This document shows positions 23,835-36,318 of a DNA stretch of 64,000 nt, piece after piece (position 1 is the first letter of the stretch; the number at the start of each line of letters is the position of its first letter). The position numbers and the translations under genes were made by a program. This DNA is from Medicago truncatula (Eukaryota > Streptophyta > Magnoliopsida > Fabales > Fabaceae): assembly GCF_003473485.1 (NCBI RefSeq), contig NC_053042.1:31478762-31542761 (forward strand), read 5' to 3'. The notes under the pieces were generated by a model that searched no databases, was not told the DNA's origin, and saw only the letters and a program-made list of their open reading frames with translations.

Positions 23835-26230
23835 TACCTTTCCAATCAGACTTACAGCATGAATTACAAGTTTACAACTCTCCAATTAACTACCACATGA
23901 GCTAGGTGCAAAAATGCTTAAGGAATTTGATTTACGAAAATATATTTAAAGTAAAAAATATTCGAAGACCTAGTATGAGACCTAAAAAATTTAGGGCCTA
24001 AAGTCCTTTCTTTAATGAAAATTGTTGTTCACACATGAGTTTAAGCTGAAACACATCGGTAAATGACCAAAATACTCCTCGGTGGTTAACTGCCGCTGGT
24101 TTCACCATTCATCGTCAGTTAAGTGCCGCCAGTTTTTTGAAATCTTCGGCAGTTAACTGTTGATGCGTTGTTCAATCATATTATAACAACCAGCTACTCC
24201 CTTACTCATTATTTCAACATCAACTTACATACCACTTCCATCTAAACCCCTAAATCCAATATATTTTTCACCCAATCTTGCTCCAAAGTAATTGAAGCAT
24301 CAATCCTAAGAGGTATCAACACACTTTTGACGTTAAAAAGAAACACGTAATAAGCATTTTAATCCATTCATTTTTTGCTAATTTTTGGGTTTTTGCTGTC
24401 AGTTTTCGTAGAACATTGACATGGGAGCATCGACAGTTAACTACCGATGAAAAGTTGCAAAAAAAAAAAAAAAGCGCTTGCTACTGCCACTTTTTCAACA
24501 AACAAAAAAAATTAAGTATTTTTTTATTTTATTTTATTTTATTTTGTTTTAATTCATTATGCAATTGATGTTTATGCATTAGTTAGTTGTTAATTCATAG
24601 TTTTGTGTTGTTTATTTATAGCAATGGTTGAGAAGGCGGATGATGATCTGGGAGAGACAAAACGAATTTCTGTCGAAAATTTCGGAGATGTCAAACTGCC
24701 TAAGGTTAAGACCAAACCAAATATTGATGGAGTTTCCATTCATGTTGAAGTTTCATTATTTTTTTCGAAGAAGTTAAATGGAAAGATAGGGATGACTTGG
24801 TTGGTTAATTGAGTACGTTGTTAAGCAAATAAGGCTGAATTTTAAATTATGATACAAAGATTCAATTTGATCAATCTAATGTTGCAACTAGTGTGTGAAA
24901 GTAGTGGCGCTCACAAAGTGCTGGAAAATGTGGGTGTATGATCAAATCAAGGAAAATGATTAATATTGCAAAAGGTGATTCACAAATATTTCACGAATGA
25001 CATGAGACCCACTTATATTCTTTAATTCATTCAGTTTCTCGCTTTAAATGATGAGTTTCGTCTTTCACATGTTATTTCTCGCCTTCTATACGGCCACAAA
25101 ACCACAACTGTTGAATTCACAACTTCAACTCACCGTCAATGATTTCATGAAACCAGCCAATTGCCTATAAAACTGGTCTCACTTATCGATGATTTTATTG
25201 CTGACAATGAAAGTGAGCTATGGTGGTGGCGGAAACCATAGCTAACTTTTGTTGCCAAAATAATAAAATCATTGAGAGGTGAACAAGTTATATCATCAGT
25301 CTAACATAGTTATATGTTATATGCAGCTTCATAAGCATTGATAAAAGCTTCAGAGAGTGGGTCTTTAGCAACATGACAGTGGCGATGGGTTTTTTACTCG
25401 AGGAATGCTAGCAATTCAACAGTCACTTTTTAACACTCTCTCTGACACTCATTCTTTTATTGGTTGAAATTAAGATATGTCCCACCAATTTGTGTGAGTT
25501 TAATTTTTAAAGTGTAAACCCACAATGATTTGAACTAATAAGAAAGTGAATTTGAGAGAGAGTGTTCAAAAGAGAATGTTGCTAGCATTTCTACTTTTGA
25601 GGAGGAGGACACACGTTGTCCTTATTTTCTTTTTCTATTTCTATTTAATAAATAGTAGAATAGCAAAGAAAGAAACAAAAGAATACTATAACTGATTCAA
25701 TATAAAAAGGAAACAAATGAAACAAAAGCAGAATTCGTGAAATTCGCTTGCTTTGCTCTAAAATCAAAGAAATCAAAGTTACTTTCCATGAAATGAGACC
25801 ACATTTGTGGATACCTCCGCGAAATATAGCATCGCTCTAAAATCAAAATTACCTTCAAAATTGAATATTTATTGAATGTATAATATAATTTATGGTTTCC
25901 ACTAACATATTTTTTTTAAAACATATCAAGTAGTGGAAAGTGGGAAATTGCGGATTTAAACTCGCACCCTAGCTTCTAAAATATTTTTTAGTCTTTCATC
26001 ATTTGAATTATATTTAGGAACAATAAATTTGTTTTTTTTTAATTGTCATTTTAAGGTTATTTATGCTAACAATGAAACTATAATTGATAAAAAAAAACAA
26101 GGAAATTAATATGATTTTGTTACTTTGTATTAAAAAAAAAAGCTATAATACATTTTTTTTTTATAAAATAAATATAGGATAGGGGATGGGTGGTGTCCAT
26201 GTTTAAAGTACGAAATACCTTAGGGTTCAA
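23835..26230. other. Repeat-rich tract, no intact gene
   Basis: 24,060-24,440 carries several gttaactgccg/cagttaactg-type motifs also seen, in different form, at 28,920-29,000. A short frame at 24,603-24,812 starting MCCLFIAMVEK has no recognised domain. 25,189-25,284 folds into an imperfect hairpin (arms tgattttatt...agctatgg). The rest is AT-rich. Confidence 0.4.
25400..25592. repeat. TIR MITE
   Basis: Inverted ends are GGAATGCTAGCAA and TTGCTAGCATTTC, with arms continuing through 'aacactctctct' text on both sides. The flanks tactcga and tactttt are only partly alike, so the target duplication is uncertain. Confidence 0.7.
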
Positions 26231-26237
26231 AGTGCAC

Positions 26238-26346
26238 TCACAAATGGATTTACATTTATCTTACTCGAAGGAAATTATCAGGGTTCGAATCTGAAACCTA
26301 ATGACCCAAATCGTGTATTTCTATCACTAGACCAACCCATTGGGAT
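26238..26346 (-). mobile_element. SINE, tRNA-like, minus strand
   Basis: On the minus strand it begins cccaatgggttggtctagtg (box A-like) and carries cagattcgaaccctgat (box B). It is the same general family as the copy at 22,274-22,380. No clear target duplication was found. Confidence 0.65.
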
Positions 26347-26489
26347 TGATTCTTTTTTTCTTATAATACCGTTAACTATTTATCATCTGATTTCATATAT
26401 TTTTTCTCTTTACGATAAACAACGAGAAATAATTTTGACAGCTCTCTCTAACTCAAACACCACCAGCCTCCACCCTCTTTTCCCACCCA

Positions 26490-27510
26490 AATCCAAACCT
26501 TAGAGAAAGATGTAGATGGTGAGAGTGGTGGTACAACGAGGGACCCTTTCCTCCACACCACGGTCACTGTTCCAAAACTCCGGCAGATTGAGTCAGTGGC
26601 TTTTGGAAGGATACCCAGTTAGGGTCTGTTTCTCAAGAAAGTTCTTGCAATCGGTGTCGCCACAGCGGCATTTGTCTGTTCACTGTTCTATCTCATGTGT
26701 GAAGGTTTCACTGGGTTCATATCTGTGTATGAAAGCTCTGATCGTTGGCTTCAACTTCGGTTTTGGATCAGATCTGATTTTTCGGGTTTGATTGCTTTGG
26801 TTTCTCAACGGCGGTGGCAAGCCACCGTCGGCGTCTAGTTCGGTTCAAAAAACATGTAAGGGTCCTTGGTTCTGCTAAAACTTGCAAGGTTTGGTTGGTT
26901 TCGCATGGTTTATTTCAAATCTGCACCTCTGATTTTGGTTTCGATTTGGTGTTCCGACTCGTTTCATAAGAGATAGTTGTCGGATATGCATCATAATAGG
27001 TTTTCTAAGCTAGAAATTGCCATTAGCTTGTTGTCTGTTGTTGATGCAAGGGATTGTTCGATGTTACCGTGTTGGGGATGGTCGTGGTGCACAGATTTGT
27101 TGATTGACCATCCCTTAATATGGTCATCGATTGGTTTTGAGTTGCTTTCTGTTGGATTTAGCTATAAATGGCCGGAAACTTTCTGTTGGATGTATATGTG
27201 TTGGAGGTCGAATCTCTCACCTTCACGGAGTTTGGTTTCAAAATCCTCGCCACTCTACCTATTTGATGTTGGATTGTTTGGCTCGAAAGAGATGTTATGC
27301 TTGTTGTTGTTGCAAAGAGTTGTTGGTTCTTGGATTCGTTCCTTGTTGACGGTTGGTCCATACAACGCACTTTATACATCCATTAGTGTTGTTTTTATTT
27401 TTTTTGTATCACCTCATTGGGTTGACATACACTTTGTGTGGATTTACTGGGTTAGGTTAATGTCCCCCTGTTTTTTTTTTTTTATTTCGTTTTTCCTTTT
27501 TTCATAATAT
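26490..27510. other. GC-richer unit of unknown origin
   Basis: This kilobase has clearly higher GC than its surroundings, contains a cggcggtggcaagccaccg palindrome near 26,810, and ends in a long T-run and AT-rich sequence. The longest frame (26,977-27,507) has no domain character and is rich in Trp, Leu and Cys, as expected of non-coding DNA read in a chance frame. It may be the untranslated leader of a LINE or another retroelement. I do not call a gene. Confidence 0.35.
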
Positions 27511-28721
27511 ATATGAGCATCTGGCAAGGACCAGAATCTACAAAAACATCTCAAGTAAGCTGGAATGTCTTTTATTCCTTTTTTATGTCATTGTGCTCCT
27601 GATTTATAAAAAAGAAGTAATTTTCACAAAATAATAGTTAACACTATTTTGAACTTAAAGAATGGCAAATAAAAATAAAATAAAAACATCTAAAACGAGA
27701 CAATTAGAAAGGAACATAAGGAGTATAATTTTATTCATGAAGTTCTATAATCTACAAGACTGCAAGTTTGCAACACAATATCTTATTGCATGGTATTATT
27801 AGATTTATAATTTTATTTGAGTGCATGGACTACAAATATATTTTGCCTCATTTGGATTGACCAAAGGAAATTTTAAGGTTTATTTGTTTTGGAGCGTGGT
27901 GGCTCAAAAAGTCTGTTCCCCTTGTCATCATAAAAAATTGCACCTGGAAATTACATTGGTTGGCATTTCTTACCCATCAATATGGTCTTCTTCCACAAAC
28001 ATCTTTCATCCTCTTTCTTCTTCATTTTCAACCATTTGTGTTTGATAACCTTGCTCATGGTTTTCTTTATGCTCTTCATCAGGTTAGGAGATAGCATGGC
28101 AACATTTGTTTGGTTAGAATGTATGGGCATAACACATGTGAAATGGAAGAAAATTTTTGACATCTTCACATGGTTGTTGGAATGACTGATACTATCCATT
28201 GTTGGATAATAGTTGTATTGTGAATTGAAGATAGATTTGCATATAGATTGCGGGTTTATTTATATGCTAAAGGTCGATGAAATAAAGGAAGTATTTGCTT
28301 TTTTGACTGAGAAAATAAAAGAAGTATACATTTATCCAAAAAAAAAAAAAGTATATATATTAGGTAATGAATCTTCTTAAAAAAATATTCAATAAATAAA
28401 TTTTCTTATAAAGAATTATACTATTACTTTTATTTTAAGAGATAAAAGTGAAATGGTCAAATTATATTAATTCTAAAGAAGTCCTTTAAAAAATGTATGC
28501 AGTCAAGTTATTTTGAGATCTTCCTTTTAATAATATGAGGCAAAGTTAAACAATATTTAAACTATTAAATATGAAATCATTAACTTCAAAAAAAAAAAAA
28601 ATACAAATCAAAACAATCAACTTAAAATCAATAACATTTTAATAAGTGATTTTCTTTTTTATAAATAAAGGTGCTTATGGCATTTTATTTATAATAATAT
28701 CGTTAATTCAATATAAGATAT
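27511..28721. other. Intergenic, no gene seen
   Basis: AT-rich sequence with simple A and T runs. No exon, tRNA or TIR element could be supported. Confidence 0.4.
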
Positions 28722-29938
28722 TAAAATTACACACACTCCCCTAAGGTTTACTAAAATGATATTGACACCCCGACTAGTTTTAAAACTTACACCAACCTCC
28801 CTTAAATTCTCATCAAATGTACAAGCACTTCCCTCTTCCATTAACACCGTTAACTTTTCCTTAACTTTAATTTTTTATAAATGCTCTTCTCCCAAAAAAA
28901 AAAATGCTCCCTCCCAACTGAAATGACCAAAGTACTCATGCGTGACTTAACTAACGTTGGGTACTTCCTACGTGAGTTAACTCACGCACATTTGACCGGT
29001 GGCGTGAGTTAACTCATGCACCTTTCTGCACCACATTTGTCACGTTTTTGAGATGGTTTGGATGGTGGTCAGATGGTAAAACATGTTTTTTACACGTTTT
29101 TGACTCACTATAATGCTTAGATACAACCTAGGCATCCATTCCCCCTATAAATATTCTTCCAACCTTCACCATTTCTCACATTCTCTCCTCATCACTCTCT
29201 CCTCCTCTTCTTTCTACAACAACAATGTTTTTCTATCCTGGGCCTTTTATAGAATGAGGCCTCTTTGAAAATTTCATGGATTGCATGAACGGTCAATGGA
29301 GATGGCAACGCACCACAAAGAAGTGCGGTTTGTTTGGGTGCAAGGTTGACATTATATTGAAGGTCTTTTCGCATTAGACAAGAAACATACCTTACCCTAG
29401 TCCCCTTCTCCCCCACCATCTATTTCTCCTTCCCCTTCCATTTCTCCCCCATCACCTTGCACCACTAGAGGGTTTGCTTTACCTTAGTCCCTCCCCTACC
29501 ACAGATTTCGTTTTACCCCTTCACCTCCATATTCTTCTGAAGCAGATTTAGTTTTACTCCAATCCCCCTTCCCTAGACAAGAAACATACCTTATTATAAA
29601 TGTATCAATTATATTAATAAAATGCATGAGATTTTATGTTTATTATTTTTTTCCTTTATTTTTGTTTATATTTTCATTTATTTTATGATTTTGGCATCTA
29701 AATAGTATAATGTCTTCCAAGACTAATTAAACCAAATGTGAATTCGAATAAAATTGTGTATTCAATAAATTTGAATAAAGTGGCACAAATACACAAAATC
29801 AATTAAAAAACTACATAAGTTTATTTAGTTTTGATTTCATCTACATTACATTAAATTCTCCCTAAATATATGTGGTATCATCATAATGTTGGATTTAAGT
29901 TTAATTTTTAGAAGTTTACTGAAAATCTTGGCATTGAA

Positions 29939-30259
29939 GTGTCGTATAATTCGGGTAGAGATTTGCATCTTTCTTTGAAAAGTCAAAAGAATGAAGAGAA
30001 CAACACATGTATTCTAGCAAATCAACTTTATAGGTTTTCACATCGAATTCTCTCATATAAGATGAGTCATCACATAAAGAAATGTATTCCAAGAGGTTGC
30101 TTTGAACTTAATCTTACTCCCCTGCCAACTGACAACTTTCAAATGACAGAGGAGCATGATCAAACTCAAAATAACCTCTTAGAGGTACATTCACGTCATC
30201 ACAAAAAAGAATGCATTTCAAGAGGTTGCTTTGAATTGAATCTTAATGTTGTTAACTGA
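29939..30259 (+). other. Coding-like fragment with internal repeat
   Basis: An open frame of 106 residues contains two copies of a unit with the core RGCFELNL (HHIKKCIPRGCFELNL... and HHKKECISRGCFELNL...). The second DNA unit continues past the stop (acagaagagcac), so at least two 120-130 base units exist in tandem. I do not recognise the family. It may be an exon captured and duplicated by the surrounding Mutator-like element. No start context or splice partners could be fixed. Confidence 0.4.
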
Positions 30260-30563
30260 TAAATTTCAATTGACAGAAGAGCACAATCCAAAAAAAAAAA
30301 AAAAAACCTCCCGAGTGGAGGTTGTTGAACCAAGAACGAGTAAAAATGTTTTTTTTTTGTCATCATTTACTTGAATTGTTGAGTTACTTTTATGCATAAC
30401 TTTGATTTGCAATCGAAATTGTGTCGATGTTTGCCTTCCACTTATAGAAATCCATTTAAGTAAATTCATAAAGACTTTGAAGCTTAGTCTACAACATGAA
30501 TATTTACTATTGTTTTAGAGCATTTGCCAGTGTAAGCTTTCTTTCCATATTAAATTGTTATTA

Positions 30564-30849
30564 CCTCCATCCCTAATTATAAGGTCTTTTTGAAAAAATA
30601 ACGGAAATTAAGATAGTGGATATTTGTATTAAATATGTCTGTAATTACTATTGTTTTTACAATTTTATCCTTTAAGAAAGAGGGTTGGCTTATGTTTTCA
30701 ACATTCTATTTATTGCTGATTGAAGAAAAAGATGTATAATAAATAGGGGCATGTATGTAAAGAAATAATTAATGTAGTTGGAAATAGAAAAAGGATCTTA
30801 TAAAAAGGGATAAAAAAAACCTAAAAAGGATTTTAATCAGGGACGGAGG
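30564..30849. repeat. Stowaway MITE
   Basis: The ends CCTCCATCCCTAATTATAAG and AGGGACGGAGG are inverted and flanked by TA (30,562-30,563 and 30,850-30,851). It lies inside the Mutator-like element at 28,722-32,141. Confidence 0.8.
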
Positions 30850-31077
30850 TAGTACAAATAATGTCGATATCAGATTGTGTTTGATTGCGTTTACGATGCT
30901 TTTAGTTTTTATCCATGATAGATTCGGTTGATGACAACAATGAGATGATTATCAAGAATCTCCATTAAATATTGATGAAATATTTCTAAAAGAAAAAAAG
31001 TTTAAGGAGAATTAACAGTGTTAATAGAAAAGGGAGGTGCTTGTATATTTGAAAAGAACTTTTAGTGTAAGTTTTAA

Positions 31078-32080
31078 GTGTCTGTTTGGTTTGGCTTTTG
31101 TACAGCTAGAAGCAATTCTACAACATTCCAAAAGCAATTCTACAACATTTCAATATGTTTGGTTTGACTTTTCATAATTGCTTCTATCCTCCAAAAGCAA
31201 TTCTCCATAAAGTTACAATTTTTAGCTTCTGACTTTTCTAGAATCAATTCTACACCCTCAATTCCATCACTGCCCTCCTAATTGTCATCAATTCCATCAT
31301 TGCCCTCTTAATTATCATCAATTTCTCTAACCCTTTCTCCAACCACATCGATTTTTTTTACGTGAAATCTTAATTAGTATTGTACTTTAAATTATTATAT
31401 CAATATTTTAGTACTATGATACACATTAAATTAGTTTTGTAATAAAATTTTAATACTCTATTGCACTTTAAATTCTATTATCTATTTGTAATTTTTATTT
31501 TCATACTGTTAGTATTGTAATAACTTATATTTTAGGACCATATTGCACTTAATTATTTTAATTTAGTAATTTCTATTTCTTTGTATTTATTTTCAGATTT
31601 GTTGTATTTTTTTCTTTTACGCTACATTTTATCATTTTTGCCAACCATCTCTATTATTATTTTCTTTAAAAAAACTCTATTATTATTTAACTTAAATATA
31701 TTGTATCATAAAATATAAAATACATAGAACAAATATTTTGTCAAAAAAATTTGGTTTAACGATCGTATTTATTATTTTTTAAATTAATATATAGAAAAAA
31801 TTATTTATTTACATTAAATAATATATTTACATTGATCTGCACATACATTCAACTATTATGTCCATTTATTTTTATTTAGCTATGTCCATTTTAGTAATTA
31901 TACATTCAAAAGCAAATTTGATCAAAACTATCCAAACAACATTCATTCTGTTTAATCAATTCTATGTTATCGTATTCAAACATAAAATCGATTATCTCAA
32001 AATCAATTCTGATGGAATCAATTCTATCAGAATCAATTCTGTCAGAATCAATTCTATCCAAAGCTGAACCAAACACACCC
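31078..32080. mobile_element. PIF/Harbinger-like non-autonomous element
   Basis: The ends GTGTCTGTTTGGTTTGGCTT and AAGCTGAACCAAACACACCC are inverted, and the flanking triplet is TAA on both sides (31,075-31,077 and 32,081-32,083). Removing the element and one TAA restores the disrupted arm of the host Mutator-like element (agttttaaaactag). The right part holds a tandem array of agaatcaattct units. No transposase is present. Confidence 0.85.
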
Positions 32081-32141
32081 TAAAACTAGAGGGGATGTCA
32101 GTGTCATTTTAGTAAACCTTAGGGGAGGTGTGTGTAATTTT

Positions 32142-32540
32142 CCCTTTTTTAAATGAGCTACCACATTTACTTGTCGTCTATTGAACTCCACTAGAGTTTG
32201 TAAAGTGCAAGGTAAAAAGTCTTTTACACTCTGAAATAATATGACCAAATTCCGAGACATGAGACTTGTTGGAGTGTAAAGCAGCATTTGTTGTTTTGGG
32301 ATCCACCACAAAATCGATGTTATCCATCTACATGTCACCCAACCATTCTAAAGCATAAAACAAACTCAGCGCTTCGCCCATAGTCCATAGAGACGGGCTA
32401 TAAAGGAGAAAAACTCAGTTTTTACTAGAACAAAAGCTCTTTCATCATCACACACACAATCCAATACATGTACGATTCTAAGCTTGCGAAAAGGAAGCAT
32501 CTATGTTGCATTTAAATCTACCTTGTTGGAGGCTCTACCA
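32142..32540 (-). pseudogene. RNase H-like domain remnant, LINE type
   Basis: Read on the minus strand from about 32,530 down, the frame gives KCNIDASFS, then GEALSLFYALEWLGDM, then VSEFGHIISECKRLF and TNSSG, followed after a frame change by RRQVNVVAHL. This is the order of motifs in the RVT_3/RNase H domain at the end of plant LINEs. Several stops and at least one frameshift show that it is dead. The Mutator-like element ends immediately beside the VNVVAH motif, so it landed in this retroelement remnant. Confidence 0.75.
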
Positions 32541-34599
32541 GTGCACATCATAAGCCACACCTGATACTCTGCCACGTCATAAAAAACACGTGGCAGCAGC
32601 CACTTGGCAAGATACCCTACCACATTAGCGCCTCTTATGTGACTAGTTGTACATGATATTTACATCAAATATAAAGATACTTTAATCAAATATAAAAGTG
32701 TTTTTTTATTATTAAATGTTAGTATGTTAATTGTTACTTGTGTTATGTTAGTTTTTTTTTGTCAGACTTAAATCCTAGATCTCTAACTCTTGAAAATTTA
32801 GTTTAAATTAGTTGAGTTACCCAACCTCAAATATAAAAATATTTTATTGGAGTCTTCCTTCTCTCGATTTCATTTGCTCTTATTAAAAATACATTTTAAA
32901 AACAATTGAATGTCTCAATATATTACATGTTTATGGCTTTCTAAAGGTAGAACATTGTAACTCATCTTAAAAAGTTCAACGACGATAAGAGTTAAAGAAA
33001 ACATTACAATAACTGAAACACTATTTTGTAATGAAATATTTTTGAACTAAACTGTTTTACTCATGCTTATTAATGGATTATTAAGTTACAGTTGTTGCAT
33101 GGAACGAGTAAATGACTATGGAACGAGCAACGATGGATATGATAGGTCTATATTGTTTCCTGCGCTGAGTTCAGAGCACAATACAATAGGCAATAGCACA
33201 TGGGAATGCAGGTGAACTGCAAGTCTGCAACTCTATCTACTTTTTTTACTACGCTTTTAACCAATGGGTTCCACAGCTTTGACCATAGATATGCTAATTT
33301 GATCCTTCCCATTGGATAGCATGATGGATAAGAGTAGCTTTTGCTTTTGAGAGATTATATATTTGAGAAATGATATTTGTACAATTAATTTGGGACAACT
33401 TTTGTACAACTTTCTCTCTTATACTTACATGATGGTCTTATCCTCTCTCTTTCTTTTTCTCTCTCCATTGTTTTTGACCAATAAGAATAGAGAAAAACAA
33501 GGTTGTTACTAAAATTGTCATGGAATGAATGTACAAATATCATTGCTCTATATATTTAACACTTTCTTGTTCTTACAAGAGGTTTGACATAAAACAAAAG
33601 TTTTGATAAACGCAAATACTAACCCGTGTTCTTGGGTTTTTTTTTAAAAAATTTAAAATAAAAACTTTATCTTAAAAATTATGAATTTAACTTATTGAAA
33701 TTAAAAAAAATAACTTTTTTATATAAAATTTAACAATTGTTTTCTTTTTGTACTTCTTGTTTCTTTTTATATGAATAGTTTACAAAAATTACAAGTATTA
33801 AAAAAAGTTGTTTGAGTAATTAAGTTGTCTTAAATATGTGTGATTATTACTAGATTACTCTTACTTAAATATATATTTAATGTTAACTTGGTAGTATCAA
33901 TAAAGGGTATATTTAAAAAAAGAGTAATCAATGCATCTAGTAATTTGTATATGATCTTATACTATTTATTAAGGATAATATTTTTTTTTGTAAACTACTC
34001 CTATAAAAAGGGACGAATGAGATACATATTAGCAACTGATATTTTGTTTGTTTAAATTTGCAAATAAAATCATATTTTCAACTTCTGATTCATACTTATT
34101 TATATGAAGATCAAGATGAGATAACAATAATTTATTTTAAATGATTTATTTGAACTTCGGATTCATTATCTCCCTTTAATACCAAGAAAACTAATTTATC
34201 AATTCACTAGTGGAACGTCTCTCTGTGTATTTTATTATGTTTGTTTGTACAATTTTTAATATTATTGGATAATAGTATTTAAAATATTTTATCTCACATA
34301 TGCTAAGATGATTTACCTTTGAGAGGATGTATGAGAGAAGAGTCACTATTTTACTCTAATTGCTCATTTGAAAATATTTTATCTCGGTGTATCAATGATA
34401 ATTTTCTTTTTCTAATTGATTATATTTATAGAGACATATACTTGATTTAATTTATTACAATTTTTTTTAAGGATAAAGAAAAAAAATTGAACATATACTC
34501 ATATTATGTTTGTTGCACGATATATTTTGTGTGGTAACTAAAAAATAAATATTGTGTTTGTTAATTTTTTTTTTTTAATATTCGAATTCACTCTCATCC
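32541..34599. other. Intergenic, no gene seen
   Basis: AT-rich sequence with one MITE at 33,366-33,548 and a probable old SINE remnant around 32,750-32,830. No coding exon was recognised. Confidence 0.4.
33366..33548. repeat. MITE, same family as 18,669-18,836
   Basis: Inverted ends are GAAATGATATTTGTACAAT and TGTACAAATATCATTGCTC, with the same cctctctctttctttttctc interior as the copy in the carbonic anhydrase intron. Confidence 0.75.
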
Positions 34600-34729
34600 A
34601 TTTTTTTTTAGCCTAGTGGCTAGAGCTCACACATTTTAAATGTGGAGAAATGGGGTGTCTAGGGTTCGAACTTCGGCCCCTGCATATAATATGTAATATC
34701 CATACCAACTGAGTTAAGTTCACGGGGTT
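34600..34729 (-). mobile_element. SINE, tRNA-derived, minus strand
   Basis: On the minus strand it starts ccccgtgaacttaactcagt (box A) and contains gaagttcgaaccctagac (box B), about 45 bases apart. It ends in an A-run. The box A text matches the head of the insertion at 16,804. Flanks on the two sides are related over tens of bases but no clean target duplication was found. Confidence 0.75.
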
Positions 34730-34976
34730 ATTTCTTTAAATGATAAGGAAAAAATCGGACATATACAGTTTGTTACATTTTGCTTTAATATTTAAATTCA
34801 CTCTTATCTATTTATTATATGTGTTATTTACAGTGAAAGTTAAGGGTAATTTTAAAAGAAGAAAAAATTAGCACAAAAGAGCCAAAAGAGACTATTTTCT
34901 TTACATATATTAATCCTCCAATAATTTACTGAGCTATAAATTAATCCTCCAATAATTTTTTCAACATATTTTATAC

Positions 34977-35823
34977 TACCTTTGTCCTTAGCTATAAGAC
35001 CATTTTGAGTTTTTTTTTTCTTTATCCATTTTTACAAGACCACTTTCAAATTTCAAAGTGCAGTAATTATTTCTTCACTGATATACCTTATTTATTTATT
35101 TACAAAAATAAAATAATATTCATTTATTCAAATTGATAGAGTACATCATATACAAACAACGCTAAAATGATAAAGGGTGAATCTGCGAACAAACTCACAA
35201 CACCCAAGTTAATAGCATAAAATGGCAAAATGCTTATGAATAATATGATAAAATCTAAGTCACCGAAATACTCATGCTTTCGAATCTGCAATGTTGACGC
35301 CCAAATCATTTATTGAATTTGTAATTTACTGAAGTCGATCTTTCAATAGGAACTAAATGAACACCGCGACAAGACGCAAAATCAAATGCCACACGATACG
35401 ACGAACAACACAACGCCGCATTTAAACGACGAAATCACAAAAATACAAAAGGAAAAACTTGATATATGTGAAAACCACTTATATAGATTGAATGAAAGGA
35501 AAAAAAAAAGATGTAGAGGGATGATTCTAGGTCAAAAATGACCCGAAACCATCTCTTCCCGACGAATAAAGGACAAAAAAACTTAAAGAGAAGTTGGAGT
35601 TTCTCTCACTACAAAACTAGGGCTGGCCATAGTCGATATACCCTATTTATGTTACATGTTTTTCTACACTATGTAATAAATATTCTATAATAACATTAAT
35701 TAATTCTCTCTCCTGATGGTAAACTTGTAAAATAATAACTGTCAATAAAATTAATTTAACAATTAAATTTCTTAATTTCCGTATTTTTTTTTAAAAGAGT
35801 CATATAATTATGGACGGAGATAG
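34977..35823. repeat. Stowaway-like element with an insertion
   Basis: The ends ctacctttgtccttagctat and ataattatggacggagatag are inverted, as in Stowaway MITEs, but the element is unusually long. The middle (about 35,110-35,690) is different DNA, with CG-containing words such as aaacgacgaaatc, so a second insertion is likely. Confidence 0.5.
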
Positions 35824-35846
35824 TTCTACAAATAACAAATATCTTT

Positions 35847-36001
35847 TCTATTTTTTAAAATAAATGGTAATGTCTGTTACTATAATTTTGGTGTATAAAT
35901 GTCCAAATAATGTCACATATTCTAAAAATATGTGTATTTATATTATGTATTTATTACAAAATTATAGTAATAGACATTGTCATTTATTTTAGAAAATAAA
36001 G
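35847..36001. repeat. Foldback MITE
   Basis: The arms taaaataaatggtaatgtct and gacattgtcatttatttta are inverted around an AT-rich centre. Confidence 0.6.
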
Positions 36002-36059
36002 AGGATCTCAACTCACTCACTAGAGATGTAACAAATATTGTGAGATCATTATAATAGTA

Positions 36060-36318
36060 CTCCATCCGTTCTATATTAAGTGACATGGTTGATCATGTCA
36101 CACACACCAATGCACATTTTGTATCATTAATATCTTTAATTTTATATTAGAAAAAAATGTAAAAATTTAATATTTTAAAAATATTCATCGAGACAAATCT
36201 AACAATATTTTATATTATACTATTTATCTTTGTATATTATTAGAAAAATATGATCAAAGTATGTTAGGTCAAAATTACATATTGTCAAATAAATCATCTA
36301 TTATAAGACGGAGAAAGT
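36060..36318. repeat. Stowaway-like MITE, degenerate
   Basis: The ends CTCCATCCGTTC and GACGGAGAAAG are inverted and flanked by TA. The interior is AT-rich and non-coding. Confidence 0.65.

Larger units (their letters stand above)
28722..32141. mobile_element. Large Mutator-like element, nested insertions
   Basis: The left end aaaattacacacactcccct is mirrored at the right end (aggggaggtgtgtgtaattt). The arms continue for about 150 bp (cctcccttaaattctcatc... / ...gggaggtgcttgtatattt). The right arm is split by a PIF/Harbinger-type element at 31,078-32,080. Closing that gap restores the arm. The interior holds a promoter-like stretch (cccctataaatattc near 29,142) and short coding-like DNA at 29,939-30,259. 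No transposase was found. The target duplication is unclear. Confidence 0.75.

Noticed and set aside
26977..27507. Open frame of 176 codons in GC-richer DNA
   Set aside because: No domain, biased Trp/Cys/Leu content, overlapping frames of similar length on both strands, and a terminal T-run. It reads as non-coding DNA.
35110..35690. CG-containing insert in a Stowaway-like element
   Set aside because: It could be a retroelement fragment, but no end, domain or target duplication could be found, so it is not listed as a separate element.
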